Below, piece by piece: positions 7,203-14,817 of a stretch of DNA of 21,900 nt; positions within the stretch are counted from its first letter, which is position 1, and every line of letters begins with the position of its first letter. Both the position numbers and the translations under genes were made by a program. This DNA is from Firmicutes bacterium UBA5486 (GTDB taxonomy: Bacteria; Bacillota; UBA4882; UBA10575), in assembly GCA_002427045.1 (NCBI GenBank), contig DIPO01000076.1, positions 87,132 through 109,031 on the forward strand, given 5' to 3'. The notes below the pieces were generated by a model. That model was not told where the DNA came from. It saw only the letters and a list, made by a program, of their open reading frames with translations, and ran no database searches.

Positions 7203-7231
7203 TTGACTTAGTCTGGTACAGGTGGTAAAAT
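7203..7231 (+). promoter_or_regulatory. Sigma-A promoter of the efflux operon
   Basis: TTGACT (7203-7208) and TAAAAT (7226-7231) are spaced by exactly 17 bp, close to consensus. The predicted start, near 7238, precedes the tetR-like TTG codon by about 30 nt. Confidence 0.8.
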
Positions 7232-7241
7232 ACTGCTGACT

Positions 7242-7253
7242 GACCGTCCGGTC
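7242..7253. promoter_or_regulatory. Palindromic operator, probable TetR-family site
   Basis: GACCG-TC-CGGTC is a perfect 5+5 bp palindrome just downstream of the -10 box, where a bound repressor would block initiation. TetR-family regulators of efflux pumps commonly bind sites of this GACCG/CGGTC type. The assignment to the adjacent gene is inference. Confidence 0.65.
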
Positions 7254-7268
7254 GAGTGAGGTGAAGAC

Positions 7269-7919
7269 TTGTCAACAAAAGAAACAATTACAAGTAGTTC
7301 TGTAGAGACAAAAGAACGGATTATTAATTCTGCAATCGCAGTTTTTGGAGAGAAAGGATACCACCAGGCGACGATTGCTGAGATTGCGGAGCATGCTAAT
7401 ATCGGGAAAGGTACATTATATTGGTATTTTAGCAGTAAGGAAGAGCTATTCTCCGGTATGATCGAGCAGGGAATTGAGACTTTTAATTCCAAGCTAAAGG
7501 TATTGCTGGAAGATGAAGAACCGTTTTATGGTAATCAACTACTAGCATATATCCAGGAATATTTATATTTTTTTTACAACCATCGGCACCTAGCCCGGAT
7601 CTTTTCCAGCGGGCCCCAAGGTTTAAGTGATGAATTCCGGCAAAAGATGCTTAAGTGGTGCGAACAATTTATTAAAATTAATACTGATTTGATACAAAGA
7701 GGTATAGAAGCAGGCTTTTTCTGTTCGGGTTTGGATATTGAAAGAGCGGTAGCTGCTTTTACTGGAATTGTTTCTGCCTTTGGGAATAGGCAATTTTTAA
7801 ATTCTCAGCGAAAGAAGATCGAAGAGGAGTCAGTTTTTATTTATAATTTACTGGTGGATGGGATTGCCAGCAAGGATAAGGGGGAAAAGATAAATGATGA
7901 AAATTATAAAAAAGAGTAA
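7269..7919 (+). CDS. TetR/AcrR-family transcriptional repressor of the efflux operon
   Basis: A 216-residue protein with a typical TetR N-terminal DNA-binding domain: KERIINSAIAVFGEKGYHQATIAEIAEHANIGKGTLYWYFSSKEELF (about 15-61), with the helix-turn-helix near 34-54. The C-terminal helical ligand-binding domain is divergent, as is normal, so no inducer can be named. The start is a TTG at 7269, with GAGGTGA 5 to 6 nt upstream; no ATG fits. It is the first gene of an operon and overlaps the tolC-like gene by 26 nt. The promoter carries a perfect palindromic operator, so negative autoregulation with induction by a pump substrate is the simplest model. Confidence 0.93.
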   Translation: MSTKETITSSSVETKERIINSAIAVFGEKGYHQATIAEIAEHANIGKGTLYWYFSSKEELFSGMIEQGIETFNSKLKVLLEDEEPFYGNQLLAYIQEYLYFFYNHRHLARIFSSGPQGLSDEFRQKMLKWCEQFIKINTDLIQRGIEAGFFCSGLDIERAVAAFTGIVSAFGNRQFLNSQRKKIEEESVFIYNLLVDGIASKDKGEKINDENYKKE

Positions 7920-9243
7920 AATCGGTAGTTTAATGATCTTATGTATCTTTTTTTTCGGTGCTATTGGTTTGCAAGCATCTGAAACAAATGAGGGAATCAG
8001 TCTGGCGACTGCGATCCAGATGGCAGTGGAGAACCCCAATAATCTGGGCCCCTCAAGTGAAGCAGTGGTAGTAGCCCAGGCGCAGGTGGGGCAGGCAGAG
8101 GCAGCCCGATGGCCTGCGGTAGGATTAAGCGGGCAATATACTAAGAGTGGTCCTTATACGACAATCAACCCAAATACTTTCATGCCAGAAGAGGCCGGAG
8201 TTACAGATACTTATTCTACTGGTTTTAATCTTCAATTACCTTTATATATGGGTGGGAAAATTAATTCTTCAATTGTTTTAGCCCGTTTAGGATTAAATAA
8301 TGCAGAGGAAGAGAAGAAGGCGGAGTATGATAATCTGGTTTACCAGGTGATCCAGTCTTATATCGGGTTTTTAAAAGCCGATGGTATGCTGGGATTGAGT
8401 AAGGAACAGATTAAGCTGCTTGCTGAACATCAGCGACTGGTGGAAACCAACCTTGATCTTGGTTATGCGGCAAAAACTGATCTACTGGAGACCCAGATTA
8501 GACTCACCCAGGCGGAACTGGGATCGGTCAAGGCAGAACATGGGAAGAAACTGGCAGGAGAAAATTTATCTAATCTTCTGGATATTACTCCTGAAAAATT
8601 GATCTTAACTTCTAAACCGGTAATTCCTAAAAACTTTACTCTGCCAGGGTTGGAGGAAGTTTTGGGTATGGCTGAAGTACAAAGGCCGGAACTGAATAAT
8701 ATAAGATTAGCCGTTAAAATAGCGGAGGAAAGATTGAAAATGGTGGGTGGTTACTGGAAACCAAACCTTGCTTTAGTTGGTACCTATGGCACTCAAAATA
8801 AGGATAGATTTACTTTAGAGGATGCAATTTGGAGTTTCACCCTTAATCTAGATTGGAAACTATTTGATGGGGGTAAGGGCCGAGCTGAAGTTAAGGAGGC
8901 AGAAGCCAACTTACGAAAATTAAATTATCTCTTGGAACAGAGTAAAAATATGATTAATTTGGAAGTTAGACAGAAATACTTAACAGCCACGGAGGCTGCT
9001 AGGGTTTTAGAATTAACTAAACTTAGCCGCCAACAAACTGAAGAAAATTATGAATTTCTTAAGACAAAATACCAACTTGGGGCAGCTACTAACCTAGAAC
9101 TTTTATCGGCGCATAATAGTTTAAATTCGGCACTAAATGAGCTTCTCAATGCAGAATATGATTATTATTTAGCAATTTTGAGCTTATATAAAGCAATGGG
9201 CGAGACGGAAAAATTTATCTTGGAGGTAAGTAAGGATGCGTAA
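7894..9243 (+). CDS. TolC-family outer membrane efflux protein
   Basis: This 449-residue protein has a cleavable signal peptide (KIIKKSKIGSLMILCIFFFGAIGLQA, cleavage after about residue 28, no lipobox cysteine). Two outer-membrane efflux protein repeats follow (about 35-230 and 250-440). Long amphipathic helices (QAEAARWPAVGLSGQYTKSG; LETQIRLTQAELGSVKAEHGKK; GAATNLELLSAHNSLNSALNELLNAEYDYYLAILSLYKAMG) suit the TolC trimeric barrel and tunnel. Such a protein only makes sense with an outer membrane. ATG codons at 7894 and 7897 follow AGGGGGAAAA, and either may start translation. The gene overlaps tetR upstream by 26 nt and the adaptor downstream by 8 nt, implying tight translational coupling. 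Confidence 0.93.
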   Translation: MMKIIKKSKIGSLMILCIFFFGAIGLQASETNEGISLATAIQMAVENPNNLGPSSEAVVVAQAQVGQAEAARWPAVGLSGQYTKSGPYTTINPNTFMPEEAGVTDTYSTGFNLQLPLYMGGKINSSIVLARLGLNNAEEEKKAEYDNLVYQVIQSYIGFLKADGMLGLSKEQIKLLAEHQRLVETNLDLGYAAKTDLLETQIRLTQAELGSVKAEHGKKLAGENLSNLLDITPEKLILTSKPVIPKNFTLPGLEEVLGMAEVQRPELNNIRLAVKIAEERLKMVGGYWKPNLALVGTYGTQNKDRFTLEDAIWSFTLNLDWKLFDGGKGRAEVKEAEANLRKLNYLLEQSKNMINLEVRQKYLTATEAARVLELTKLSRQQTEENYEFLKTKYQLGAATNLELLSAHNSLNSALNELLNAEYDYYLAILSLYKAMGETEKFILEVSKDA

Positions 9244-10486
9244 GGGTTTAACTGTTGTTATTATTCTAGTTGTCGTAGCAGTTATCGGTTATATGGTAAC
9301 CGGCGGTCCAGGGCGGAAAGGAGTTACGGCACTTGATGATCAGGAACAAATCAAGACATTAACTGTGGAAGCGATTGAGGTTGCGAGGGGAAATGTTAAA
9401 CAAGTGACTGAGCTGAATGTAACTTATCTCCCTTATAGCAGTGTGGCGATTATTCCTAAAGCAGCTGGAACTGTGCAAGAGGTATTGGTTGCTACTGGGG
9501 AACAAGTAAAGAAAGATCAGATATTGTTTGTTATTGATGATACCCAGTCCAGATTACAAGTAAAACAGGCAGAGGCTGCTTATGAGATGGCCAAAGCAAA
9601 CCTGGCACAAGTCGAAAAGGGTGCTTCTGCTGAAGAGTTAAAGCAGATTGAGTCTACGGTATTACAGGCTAAAGCTTCTTATGAGAATGCAGACGCTGAG
9701 TACAAACGTATGGAAGAGCTGGATAAGAAAGAGATGATCTCTAAAAAGCAATTAGAGGCTGTTGAATTACAAAAGAAGATTGCCGAGGCTAATCTTGCAG
9801 CTGCTGAGGCCAGATTAACGGCAGTGCAGAAAGGTGCTTCTGAAGAACAATTAAATGTATTAAGAGCGCAGGTTAAGCAGGCAAAGACTGCACTAGAAAT
9901 GGCTAATCTGCAATTAAGTTATGCACGGGTAAAAGCTCCGATCTCTGGAATAGTTGCGCAGTTGAATGTGGAAAAGGGAAGTATGGCAGCACCTTCTTCT
10001 CCTGCAGGGGTGATACTTGATTCTAGTAAGATGAAAGCTAAAGCAATGGTTCCGGAGAGTTATATTAATAATTTAAAAGTAGGGGAAAAGGTTACTTTAG
10101 AGGCTAAAGCTTTACCTAAAGAAATATTTACCGGAACAATTACTGCCATAAGCCCGCTTGCTGATCAGTTAACTAAGCAGTTCCCTGTCGAGTTTATGGT
10201 AGGTAATTCTTCTAATCTTCTAAAGGCTGGGATGTTTGGAACGGCGTATCTGGCAATCGGTGAGGCGAGAGATTTACCTGTGGTTCCGATTTCAACAGTG
10301 CTTTTCGATGGTGAACAGCCTTATGTTTTTGTGATTGAAGATGGCCGTGCCCAGCGCCGTGAGATTAAGACTGGGTTGAACTCAGGGAAGAGTCTTGCTG
10401 TTCTTGATGGTTTGATGGCCGGAGAAATAGTGATTAGTAAAGGTCAGCACCAGGTGAAAAATGGGATGCTAGTTGAGGTGAAATAG
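9236..10486 (+). CDS. RND efflux periplasmic adaptor (HlyD/AcrA family membrane fusion protein)
   Basis: The 416-residue adaptor joins the inner-membrane pump to the TolC channel. It has an N-terminal membrane anchor (TVVIILVVVAVIGYMV, 6-21), a first biotinyl-lipoyl half-motif (AIIPKAAGTVQEVLVATGEQVKKDQILFVID, 71-101), a long alpha-helical hairpin (about 103-228), the second lipoyl half (YARVKAPISGIVAQLNVEKGSM, 229-250), and beta-barrel and membrane-proximal domains to the end. The two arms of the hairpin carry a similar sequence, EKGASAEELKQ (127-137) and QKGASEEQLNV (198-208), suggesting internal duplication; this is familiar in Firmicute adaptors of this type. The start overlaps tolC with GGAGG just upstream. 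The stop TAG is immediately followed by the ATG of the pump gene. Confidence 0.94.
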   Translation: MRKGLTVVIILVVVAVIGYMVTGGPGRKGVTALDDQEQIKTLTVEAIEVARGNVKQVTELNVTYLPYSSVAIIPKAAGTVQEVLVATGEQVKKDQILFVIDDTQSRLQVKQAEAAYEMAKANLAQVEKGASAEELKQIESTVLQAKASYENADAEYKRMEELDKKEMISKKQLEAVELQKKIAEANLAAAEARLTAVQKGASEEQLNVLRAQVKQAKTALEMANLQLSYARVKAPISGIVAQLNVEKGSMAAPSSPAGVILDSSKMKAKAMVPESYINNLKVGEKVTLEAKALPKEIFTGTITAISPLADQLTKQFPVEFMVGNSSNLLKAGMFGTAYLAIGEARDLPVVPISTVLFDGEQPYVFVIEDGRAQRREIKTGLNSGKSLAVLDGLMAGEIVISKGQHQVKNGMLVEVK

Positions 10487-13400
10487 ATGAACTTACCTAA
10501 ATTTTCAATTAAGCGGCCGGTTACTACCTTAATGATTTTCCTGTTGGTAGTGGTAATGGGTTTTGTTTCGGTTAACCGGTTGAGTATAGATCTTTTACCA
10601 AAGATGACTTTTCCGATTGCCGCAGTATTTACTACATACGAAGGTGCTGGCCCCCAGGAAATAGAGAATATCGTGACTAAACCGCTAGAAGAGGTGTTGG
10701 GAACAGTTGCGAATGTCCAACGGATTACAACCATAACTTCTTCTGGCCAGTCGATTGCAGTGATGGAATTTGACTGGGGAACAGATATGGATTTTGCGCT
10801 GCTGAATGTTCGGGAAAAGATTGATATGGTAAAACGGTTTTTCCCGGATGGAGTAGAAAGTCCGATGGTCTTTAAATTTGATCCTTCGATGTTACCTGTG
10901 ATGAATATTGCAGTTGTTGGTATTTCTGATCTGGTAGGCTTGAAAGAAGTAGCAGAGGAGGAGATTAAGCCTAATCTGGAGAGGATCAGCGGAGTTGCTG
11001 CAGTCGATATTTCCGGGGGGTTGGAACCTGAAATCAAGATTGAGGTTGATCCGATAAAACTCCATTCTTATGGAGTTACTCTGCAAAATATTACTCAGAT
11101 TCTGCAAGCTGAAAATTTAAATCTGCCGGGGGGAACTCTTCGTTCTGGTAATCTGGAGTTATTGGTTAGAACTACCGGCCAGTTTAAAGAGGTTGAACAG
11201 ATTGCGAATTTAAATATTCCTTCGTTCCGGGGAACGATGGTCAAATTGAACGAAGTTGCTACTGTCTCGGAATCTTTTAAGGAAAGAAAAGGTTATGTTT
11301 TACTTGATGGCCAACCAGCGGTAGGACTTTCGATTTCTAAAGAGTCAGATGCGAACACAGTAAATGTTTCCAGAGATGTGGTCCGGGAGTTGAATAAACT
11401 CAAACAGGATTTACCAGAAGGGGTCTCCTATGAGATTGTTATGAACCAGGCTGAATTTATTCAAATGTCGATTGATAATCTAAAAAATAATGCGATCGTA
11501 GGTGGACTACTAGCTATTGCAATTCTCTTTTTATTTTTGCGGAATATTGCTAGTACGATGATTATTGGGATCTCAATTCCGATCTCGATTATTACTACTT
11601 TTGTCTTGATATATTTTGCTAAATTAAATTTGAACATGATGACCTTAGGAGGATTGGCTCTGGGTGTGGGAATGCTGGTAGATAATGCAATTGTTGTTTT
11701 GGAGAATATCTACCGATTTAGACAGCAGGGTGAAACTCTGACTGAGGCAGCAATAAAGGGAAGCTCAGAGGTTAGTATGGCGATTATTGCTTCTACCCTC
11801 ACTACGATTGTGGTTTTTTTACCCATCGTGTTTATGGGAGGAATGACGGCAGAGCTCTTTAAAGAATTAGCACTGACTGTTACCTTCTCTTTAGTAGCCT
11901 CGCTGTTTGTGGCCCAGACTTTGGTTCCAATGTTGTGTTCGAAGTTTTTATATATAAAGGAAGAAAAAAAGATCTCTAGGGTAAAACCGCAAAGAGAAAA
12001 GGGGAAAATGATCCGTTGGTATTCGGGGCTTTTAAAGTGGGCATTAGAAAACCGGATAATAATAATTTTTACTGTTGTGATTCTGTTTGTGATTAGTATT
12101 GGAATGTTTTTTAGGATGGGAGCGGAATTTCTCCCGCAAATGGATGAAGGTGCACTCTCTGTGCAGATTATAATGCCCAAGGGTTCGGTATTGAGTGAAA
12201 CAGAGGCAGTAGTTAAAGAAGTAGAAGCAATTATTGGAGAAATCCCGGAAACTGGTATGGTTTATACTACGGTTGGTGGAGGCGGTTCCTTAAACCTTTC
12301 TTCTTCTACAACAAACCAGGCTTCTATTTATCTACAATTAGTGAATGAGAAGAAACGCCGGCGTTCTGTTGATGAGGTGGTAGAATGGGTTCGCCAGCGG
12401 ACAGCAGGAATTCCCGGGGCGGAGATTGGAGTTACGGCTACCTCAATGATATCAATTAGTTCTTCCGGGAAACCAATATCATTTAAATTAAAAGGTAATG
12501 ATTTTGAAATGCTGGATCAGATCTCTGCCGACCTTGTTAATTTAATTAAAGAGGTGGAAGGAACCAGAGAGGTAGAGTCAAGTCTTGATGAAGGCCGTCC
12601 GGAGCTTCAGGTGTTGATTGATCGGGAACGGGCATCTACTTTGGGTTTAAATGCCTATTCGATTGCTTCATATATTCGAACTGCGGTTGAGGGTGCAACG
12701 GCTACCAGATTTAAAGTTAATGGAAAAGAATATGATGTGGTAGTTAGTCTGCAAGAGATGAGTAAGGGAATTCCCGGTTTGAGCCAGATGTTGATTCCGA
12801 CTCCAACTGGCCTGCAAGTACCTTTAGGGGAGATCGCTGAGATTAAAGTAGTAGAAGGGCCTAATGCAATAACTCGTGAAGACCAAGAACGGGTAGTTAC
12901 TATTTCGGCTGCAATTGCGGGACGTGATCTGAACAGTGTGACGAGAGATATTGAAGAAAAGCTGACCCAATATTCCTTACCTTTTGGGTACAGTATTGAT
13001 GTAGGCGGCGAGGCAGAAGAGATGGTAAGTGCCTTCCGGGATCTGTTTATTGTTTTTCTATTGGCAATCATCTTTGTGTATATGATTTTAGCTGCTCAGT
13101 TTGAATCATTATTACAACCATTCATTATTATGCTGACTGTTCCTTTAGGTTTCATTGGAGTAGTATGGGCTCTGGCAATTGCAGGATTAAACCTTTCGGT
13201 ACCTGCGATTGTTGGCCTGATTGTCTTAGCGGGAATTGTAGTAAACAATGCTATTGTTCTGATTGATTACACAAATAATTTGCGAAGTGAAGGGTTATCT
13301 GTTTATGATGCTCTGATGCAGGCTGGGCCTACTCGTTTCCGGCCGATTATGATGACTGCATTGACAACGATTCTGGGATTATTACCAATGAGCATTGGAA

Positions 13401-13576
13401 TAGGAGAAGGGACAGAATTACAAGCTCCCTTGGCAGTAGTGGTTATTGGTGGTTTAGTAGTATCGACTTTCTTGACCTTGATTGTGATCCCAGTATTTTA
13501 TGTAGGTTTTAATCGCTTGGGGGAGAAGATAAAAAAGAGGCTGGCAAGAGACAAGGAGCAGGTAATCGGGGCTTGA
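10487..13576 (+). CDS. RND-family multidrug efflux transporter (AcrB/SwrC-like)
   Basis: A 1029-residue inner-membrane proton-driven exporter with the RND plan: a first membrane helix at the N-terminus (PVTTLMIFLLVVVMGFVSV), a large extracytoplasmic porter domain, helices 2-6 (about 335-490), helix 7 near 525, a second porter domain and helices 8-12 (about 855-1010). Recognisable stretches are LSIDLLPKMTFPIAAVFTTY near the start and AAQFESLLQPFIIMLTVPLGFIG in the C-terminal half. In helix 4 the AcrB Asp-Asp pair is Asp399-Asn400 (LVDNAIVVLEN), and in helix 10 the AcrB lysine region reads VVNNAIVLID (N920, N921). This resembles the Bacillus SwrC/YerP group more than enterobacterial AcrB. Likely substrates are amphiphilic drugs, surfactants or lipopeptides, but none can be assigned from sequence. 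A very stable hairpin lies 64 bp downstream. Confidence 0.94.
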   Translation: MNLPKFSIKRPVTTLMIFLLVVVMGFVSVNRLSIDLLPKMTFPIAAVFTTYEGAGPQEIENIVTKPLEEVLGTVANVQRITTITSSGQSIAVMEFDWGTDMDFALLNVREKIDMVKRFFPDGVESPMVFKFDPSMLPVMNIAVVGISDLVGLKEVAEEEIKPNLERISGVAAVDISGGLEPEIKIEVDPIKLHSYGVTLQNITQILQAENLNLPGGTLRSGNLELLVRTTGQFKEVEQIANLNIPSFRGTMVKLNEVATVSESFKERKGYVLLDGQPAVGLSISKESDANTVNVSRDVVRELNKLKQDLPEGVSYEIVMNQAEFIQMSIDNLKNNAIVGGLLAIAILFLFLRNIASTMIIGISIPISIITTFVLIYFAKLNLNMMTLGGLALGVGMLVDNAIVVLENIYRFRQQGETLTEAAIKGSSEVSMAIIASTLTTIVVFLPIVFMGGMTAELFKELALTVTFSLVASLFVAQTLVPMLCSKFLYIKEEKKISRVKPQREKGKMIRWYSGLLKWALENRIIIIFTVVILFVISIGMFFRMGAEFLPQMDEGALSVQIIMPKGSVLSETEAVVKEVEAIIGEIPETGMVYTTVGGGGSLNLSSSTTNQASIYLQLVNEKKRRRSVDEVVEWVRQRTAGIPGAEIGVTATSMISISSSGKPISFKLKGNDFEMLDQISADLVNLIKEVEGTREVESSLDEGRPELQVLIDRERASTLGLNAYSIASYIRTAVEGATATRFKVNGKEYDVVVSLQEMSKGIPGLSQMLIPTPTGLQVPLGEIAEIKVVEGPNAITREDQERVVTISAAIAGRDLNSVTRDIEEKLTQYSLPFGYSIDVGGEAEEMVSAFRDLFIVFLLAIIFVYMILAAQFESLLQPFIIMLTVPLGFIGVVWALAIAGLNLSVPAIVGLIVLAGIVVNNAIVLIDYTNNLRSEGLSVYDALMQAGPTRFRPIMMTALTTILGLLPMSIGIGEGTELQAPLAVVVIGGLVVSTFLTLIVIPVFYVGFNRLGEKIKKRLARDKEQVIGA

Positions 13577-13640
13577 TGAAGGCCTTCTTAACTTGAGCGA
13601 AGAGTTTCAGCTGCGAGTCTGCATTACGTTTTTTCCATAG

Positions 13641-13682
13641 AAACCACTAGTGCCGCCCTTTTATGGGCGGCACTAGTGGTTT
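13641..13682. terminator. 18-bp perfect hairpin, probable terminator of the efflux operon
   Basis: AAACCACTAGTGCCGCCC (13641-13658) and GGGCGGCACTAGTGGTTT (13665-13682) are exact inverted complements with a 6-nt TTTTAT loop. The stem is very stable, but the trailing plus-strand T tract is only three residues, inside the stem itself. Position after the last pump gene suggests termination or 3'-end protection. Confidence 0.6.
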
Positions 13683-13798
13683 AGCTAAAGATCATAGAAA
13701 AAACAGGAATTTTCATGTAAATAGAGAAATGATTTAAAATAGAAGTTTTTAATCAAATTATCAATCATCCGCCTTTGATTTGCATCTTCTGGACGGCT

Positions 13799-13937
13799 TG
13801 TCGACTCATCCGGTTTTTGATTTTAATTTAAGGTAAACGGTATGAGCGAGGCGGCATGAACGACTTGTTTTGTCGATTCATCCGCTCTTGATTTGCATTA
13901 CTTCGTAATGCTATAGGTAGGCGGCATGAACGACTTG
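13799..13937. repeat. Imperfect 72-bp tandem repeat (two units plus a partial)
   Basis: Unit 1 starts TTGTCGACTCATCCG at 13799 and unit 2 starts TTGTCGATTCATCCG at 13871. Each contains a TTGATTTT/TTGATTTG stretch and ends with the identical 18-mer GGCGGCATGAACGACTTG (13850-13867 and 13920-13937). A third partial start, TCATCCGCCTTTGATTTGCA, lies at 13765. The GCATTAC-TTC-GTAATGC hairpin is specific to unit 2. Confidence 0.75.
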
Positions 13938-13993
13938 GTAGCCAGCGTGAAGACTACTTGGAAATGATTACGGAAAAGATGGGGGGGTTGGTT

Positions 13994-14713
13994 ATGAGAA
14001 AGCTTTGGATATTCCCGCTGATCTTTTTGCTTTTGTTATTGGGAGCTGGGGTTTTCAGATGGGAACAAGGGCCTATTCAGACTCAGGGAGATCTTCAATT
14101 AGTACATACTAGAGACCGGTGGACTGGTCAAAGTTGGATTACGTTTTTTGGTGGATTTGAAGAAGAAAAAGCAAATGCTTCTTTTCCTTACCCTTTGTAT
14201 AGCGGTGAAAGGGTTCCGCATTTGAGTGCGGAAGTAAGTAAAGAGAAAATTGAAGAAGTTGTGGCCAGACCGGAGAATCAGGCTAAAGTAAAAGCGATAG
14301 AAGAGAAGATAAGAGAGGAAGAGAGAATTAGGGAGACCAATCGGGAAAGGCATGATCTTTATTTAGAGATGCTGGAAAAAAATAGTGATTCAAAGCGTAA
14401 TACAAATATGGATGAAGGTTTATCTGCGGCCTATTTAGCTTGGAAAGAAGCTGAAGAGGCGATTCATGAGTACACATGGCAGTTAAACTTACTTTATACA
14501 GAGTTTGAAAAAGAGATGCTCGAAGAATGTAGACAGGATGCCAAAAAGAGAGAGCAGTTTGCTTTAATCATCTGGATTGTTCTCTTGATTCTTCTTTTTA
14601 TTGTGGCAGTACATTATTTCTTGGATGAGGTCAAGCGCGAGAAAAGGGTTAATGAGACCTATGAGATTGTAGAGTATGTTACTAAACGAAATAGGGTAGA
14701 TCTGGGTAATTGA
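13994..14713 (+). CDS. Hypothetical protein with two membrane segments and a charged coiled coil
   Basis: I do not recognise this 239-residue protein. It has an N-terminal signal anchor (residues 3-20, WIFPLIFLLLLLGAGVF), a soluble stretch with DLQLVHTRDRWTGQSWITFFGG (33-54), a highly charged predicted coiled coil (about 82-130, rich in E, K and R), a second hydrophobic segment (190-209, LIIWIVLLILLFIVAVHYFL) and a basic tail of about 30 residues. A hairpin topology, with the middle domain outside and both ends in the cytoplasm, is plausible. The frame is open upstream to a TTG at 13958, but ATG 13994, about 6 nt after a G-rich stretch, puts the hydrophobic anchor at the start; ATG 13979 is an alternative. 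It stands alone between a strong hairpin and an oxidoreductase gene, so context gives no function. Confidence 0.75.
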   Translation: MRKLWIFPLIFLLLLLGAGVFRWEQGPIQTQGDLQLVHTRDRWTGQSWITFFGGFEEEKANASFPYPLYSGERVPHLSAEVSKEKIEEVVARPENQAKVKAIEEKIREEERIRETNRERHDLYLEMLEKNSDSKRNTNMDEGLSAAYLAWKEAEEAIHEYTWQLNLLYTEFEKEMLEECRQDAKKREQFALIIWIVLLILLFIVAVHYFLDEVKREKRVNETYEIVEYVTKRNRVDLGN

Positions 14714-14737
14714 GGAAATTAGAGAATTGCATATATT
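14710..14737 (+). promoter_or_regulatory. Weak candidate promoter for the oxidoreductase gene
   Basis: TTGAGG (14710-14715), overlapping the preceding stop codon, and TATATT (14732-14737) are spaced by 16 bp. The resulting leader would contain the ribosome-site hairpin at 14768-14809. The match is only moderate. Confidence 0.3.
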
Positions 14738-14767
14738 AAACTCCTTAAATTAGCAAAGAGTTCTAAT

Positions 14768-14809
14768 AAACCTTCTTTTTGTGGGGAAGATTATACAAAA
14801 AGGAGGTTT
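14768..14809 (+). promoter_or_regulatory. Hairpin that sequesters the Shine-Dalgarno sequence
   Basis: AAACCTTCTTTTTGT (14768-14782) is complementary over all 15 positions (one G-U) to ACAAAAAGGAGGTTT (14795-14809), with a 12-nt loop. The right arm contains AAGGAGG (14800-14806), the ribosome site of the following gene. In the folded mRNA the site would be fully paired. A smaller upstream hairpin, AACTC (14739-14743) with GAGTT (14758-14762), lies in the same leader. Confidence 0.6.
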
Positions 14810-14817
14810 TGTTGTTT

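Larger units (their letters stand above)
6547..7268. other. Long AT-rich intergenic region before the efflux operon
   Basis: About 720 bp with no credible gene. In order it holds a degenerate copy of the palindromic element (about 6590-6815), a good intrinsic terminator (6835-6876), a 14-bp palindrome AGAATTCGAATTCT (6902-6915), roughly 280 bp of AT-rich sequence in which I see no structure, and then the promoter and operator of the TetR gene (7203-7253). Confidence 0.7.
13577..13993. other. Repeat-rich intergenic region after the efflux operon
   Basis: About 420 bp without a credible gene. It contains an 18-bp perfect hairpin (13641-13682), an imperfect 72-bp tandem repeat (13799-13937) preceded by a partial third unit (13765), and a small GCATTAC/GTAATGC hairpin (13895-13911). 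I see no clear promoter for the following gene. Confidence 0.65.

Noticed and set aside
10444..11037. 197-codon antisense frame over the adaptor/pump junction
   Set aside because: It lies opposite two well-supported genes, shows low-complexity Ser/Thr/Ile-rich composition typical of a shadow frame, and has no ribosome site.
7057..13730. 15-bp shared string TGTAAATAGAGAAAT at 7057 and 13716
   Set aside because: It is AT-rich and isolated, with no extension of similarity on either side; a match of this length can arise by chance in AT-rich intergenic DNA.
13765..13937. Possible CRISPR array
   Set aside because: There are only two to three imperfect units, with repeats and spacers of unequal length and no cas genes; it is better described as a tandem repeat.
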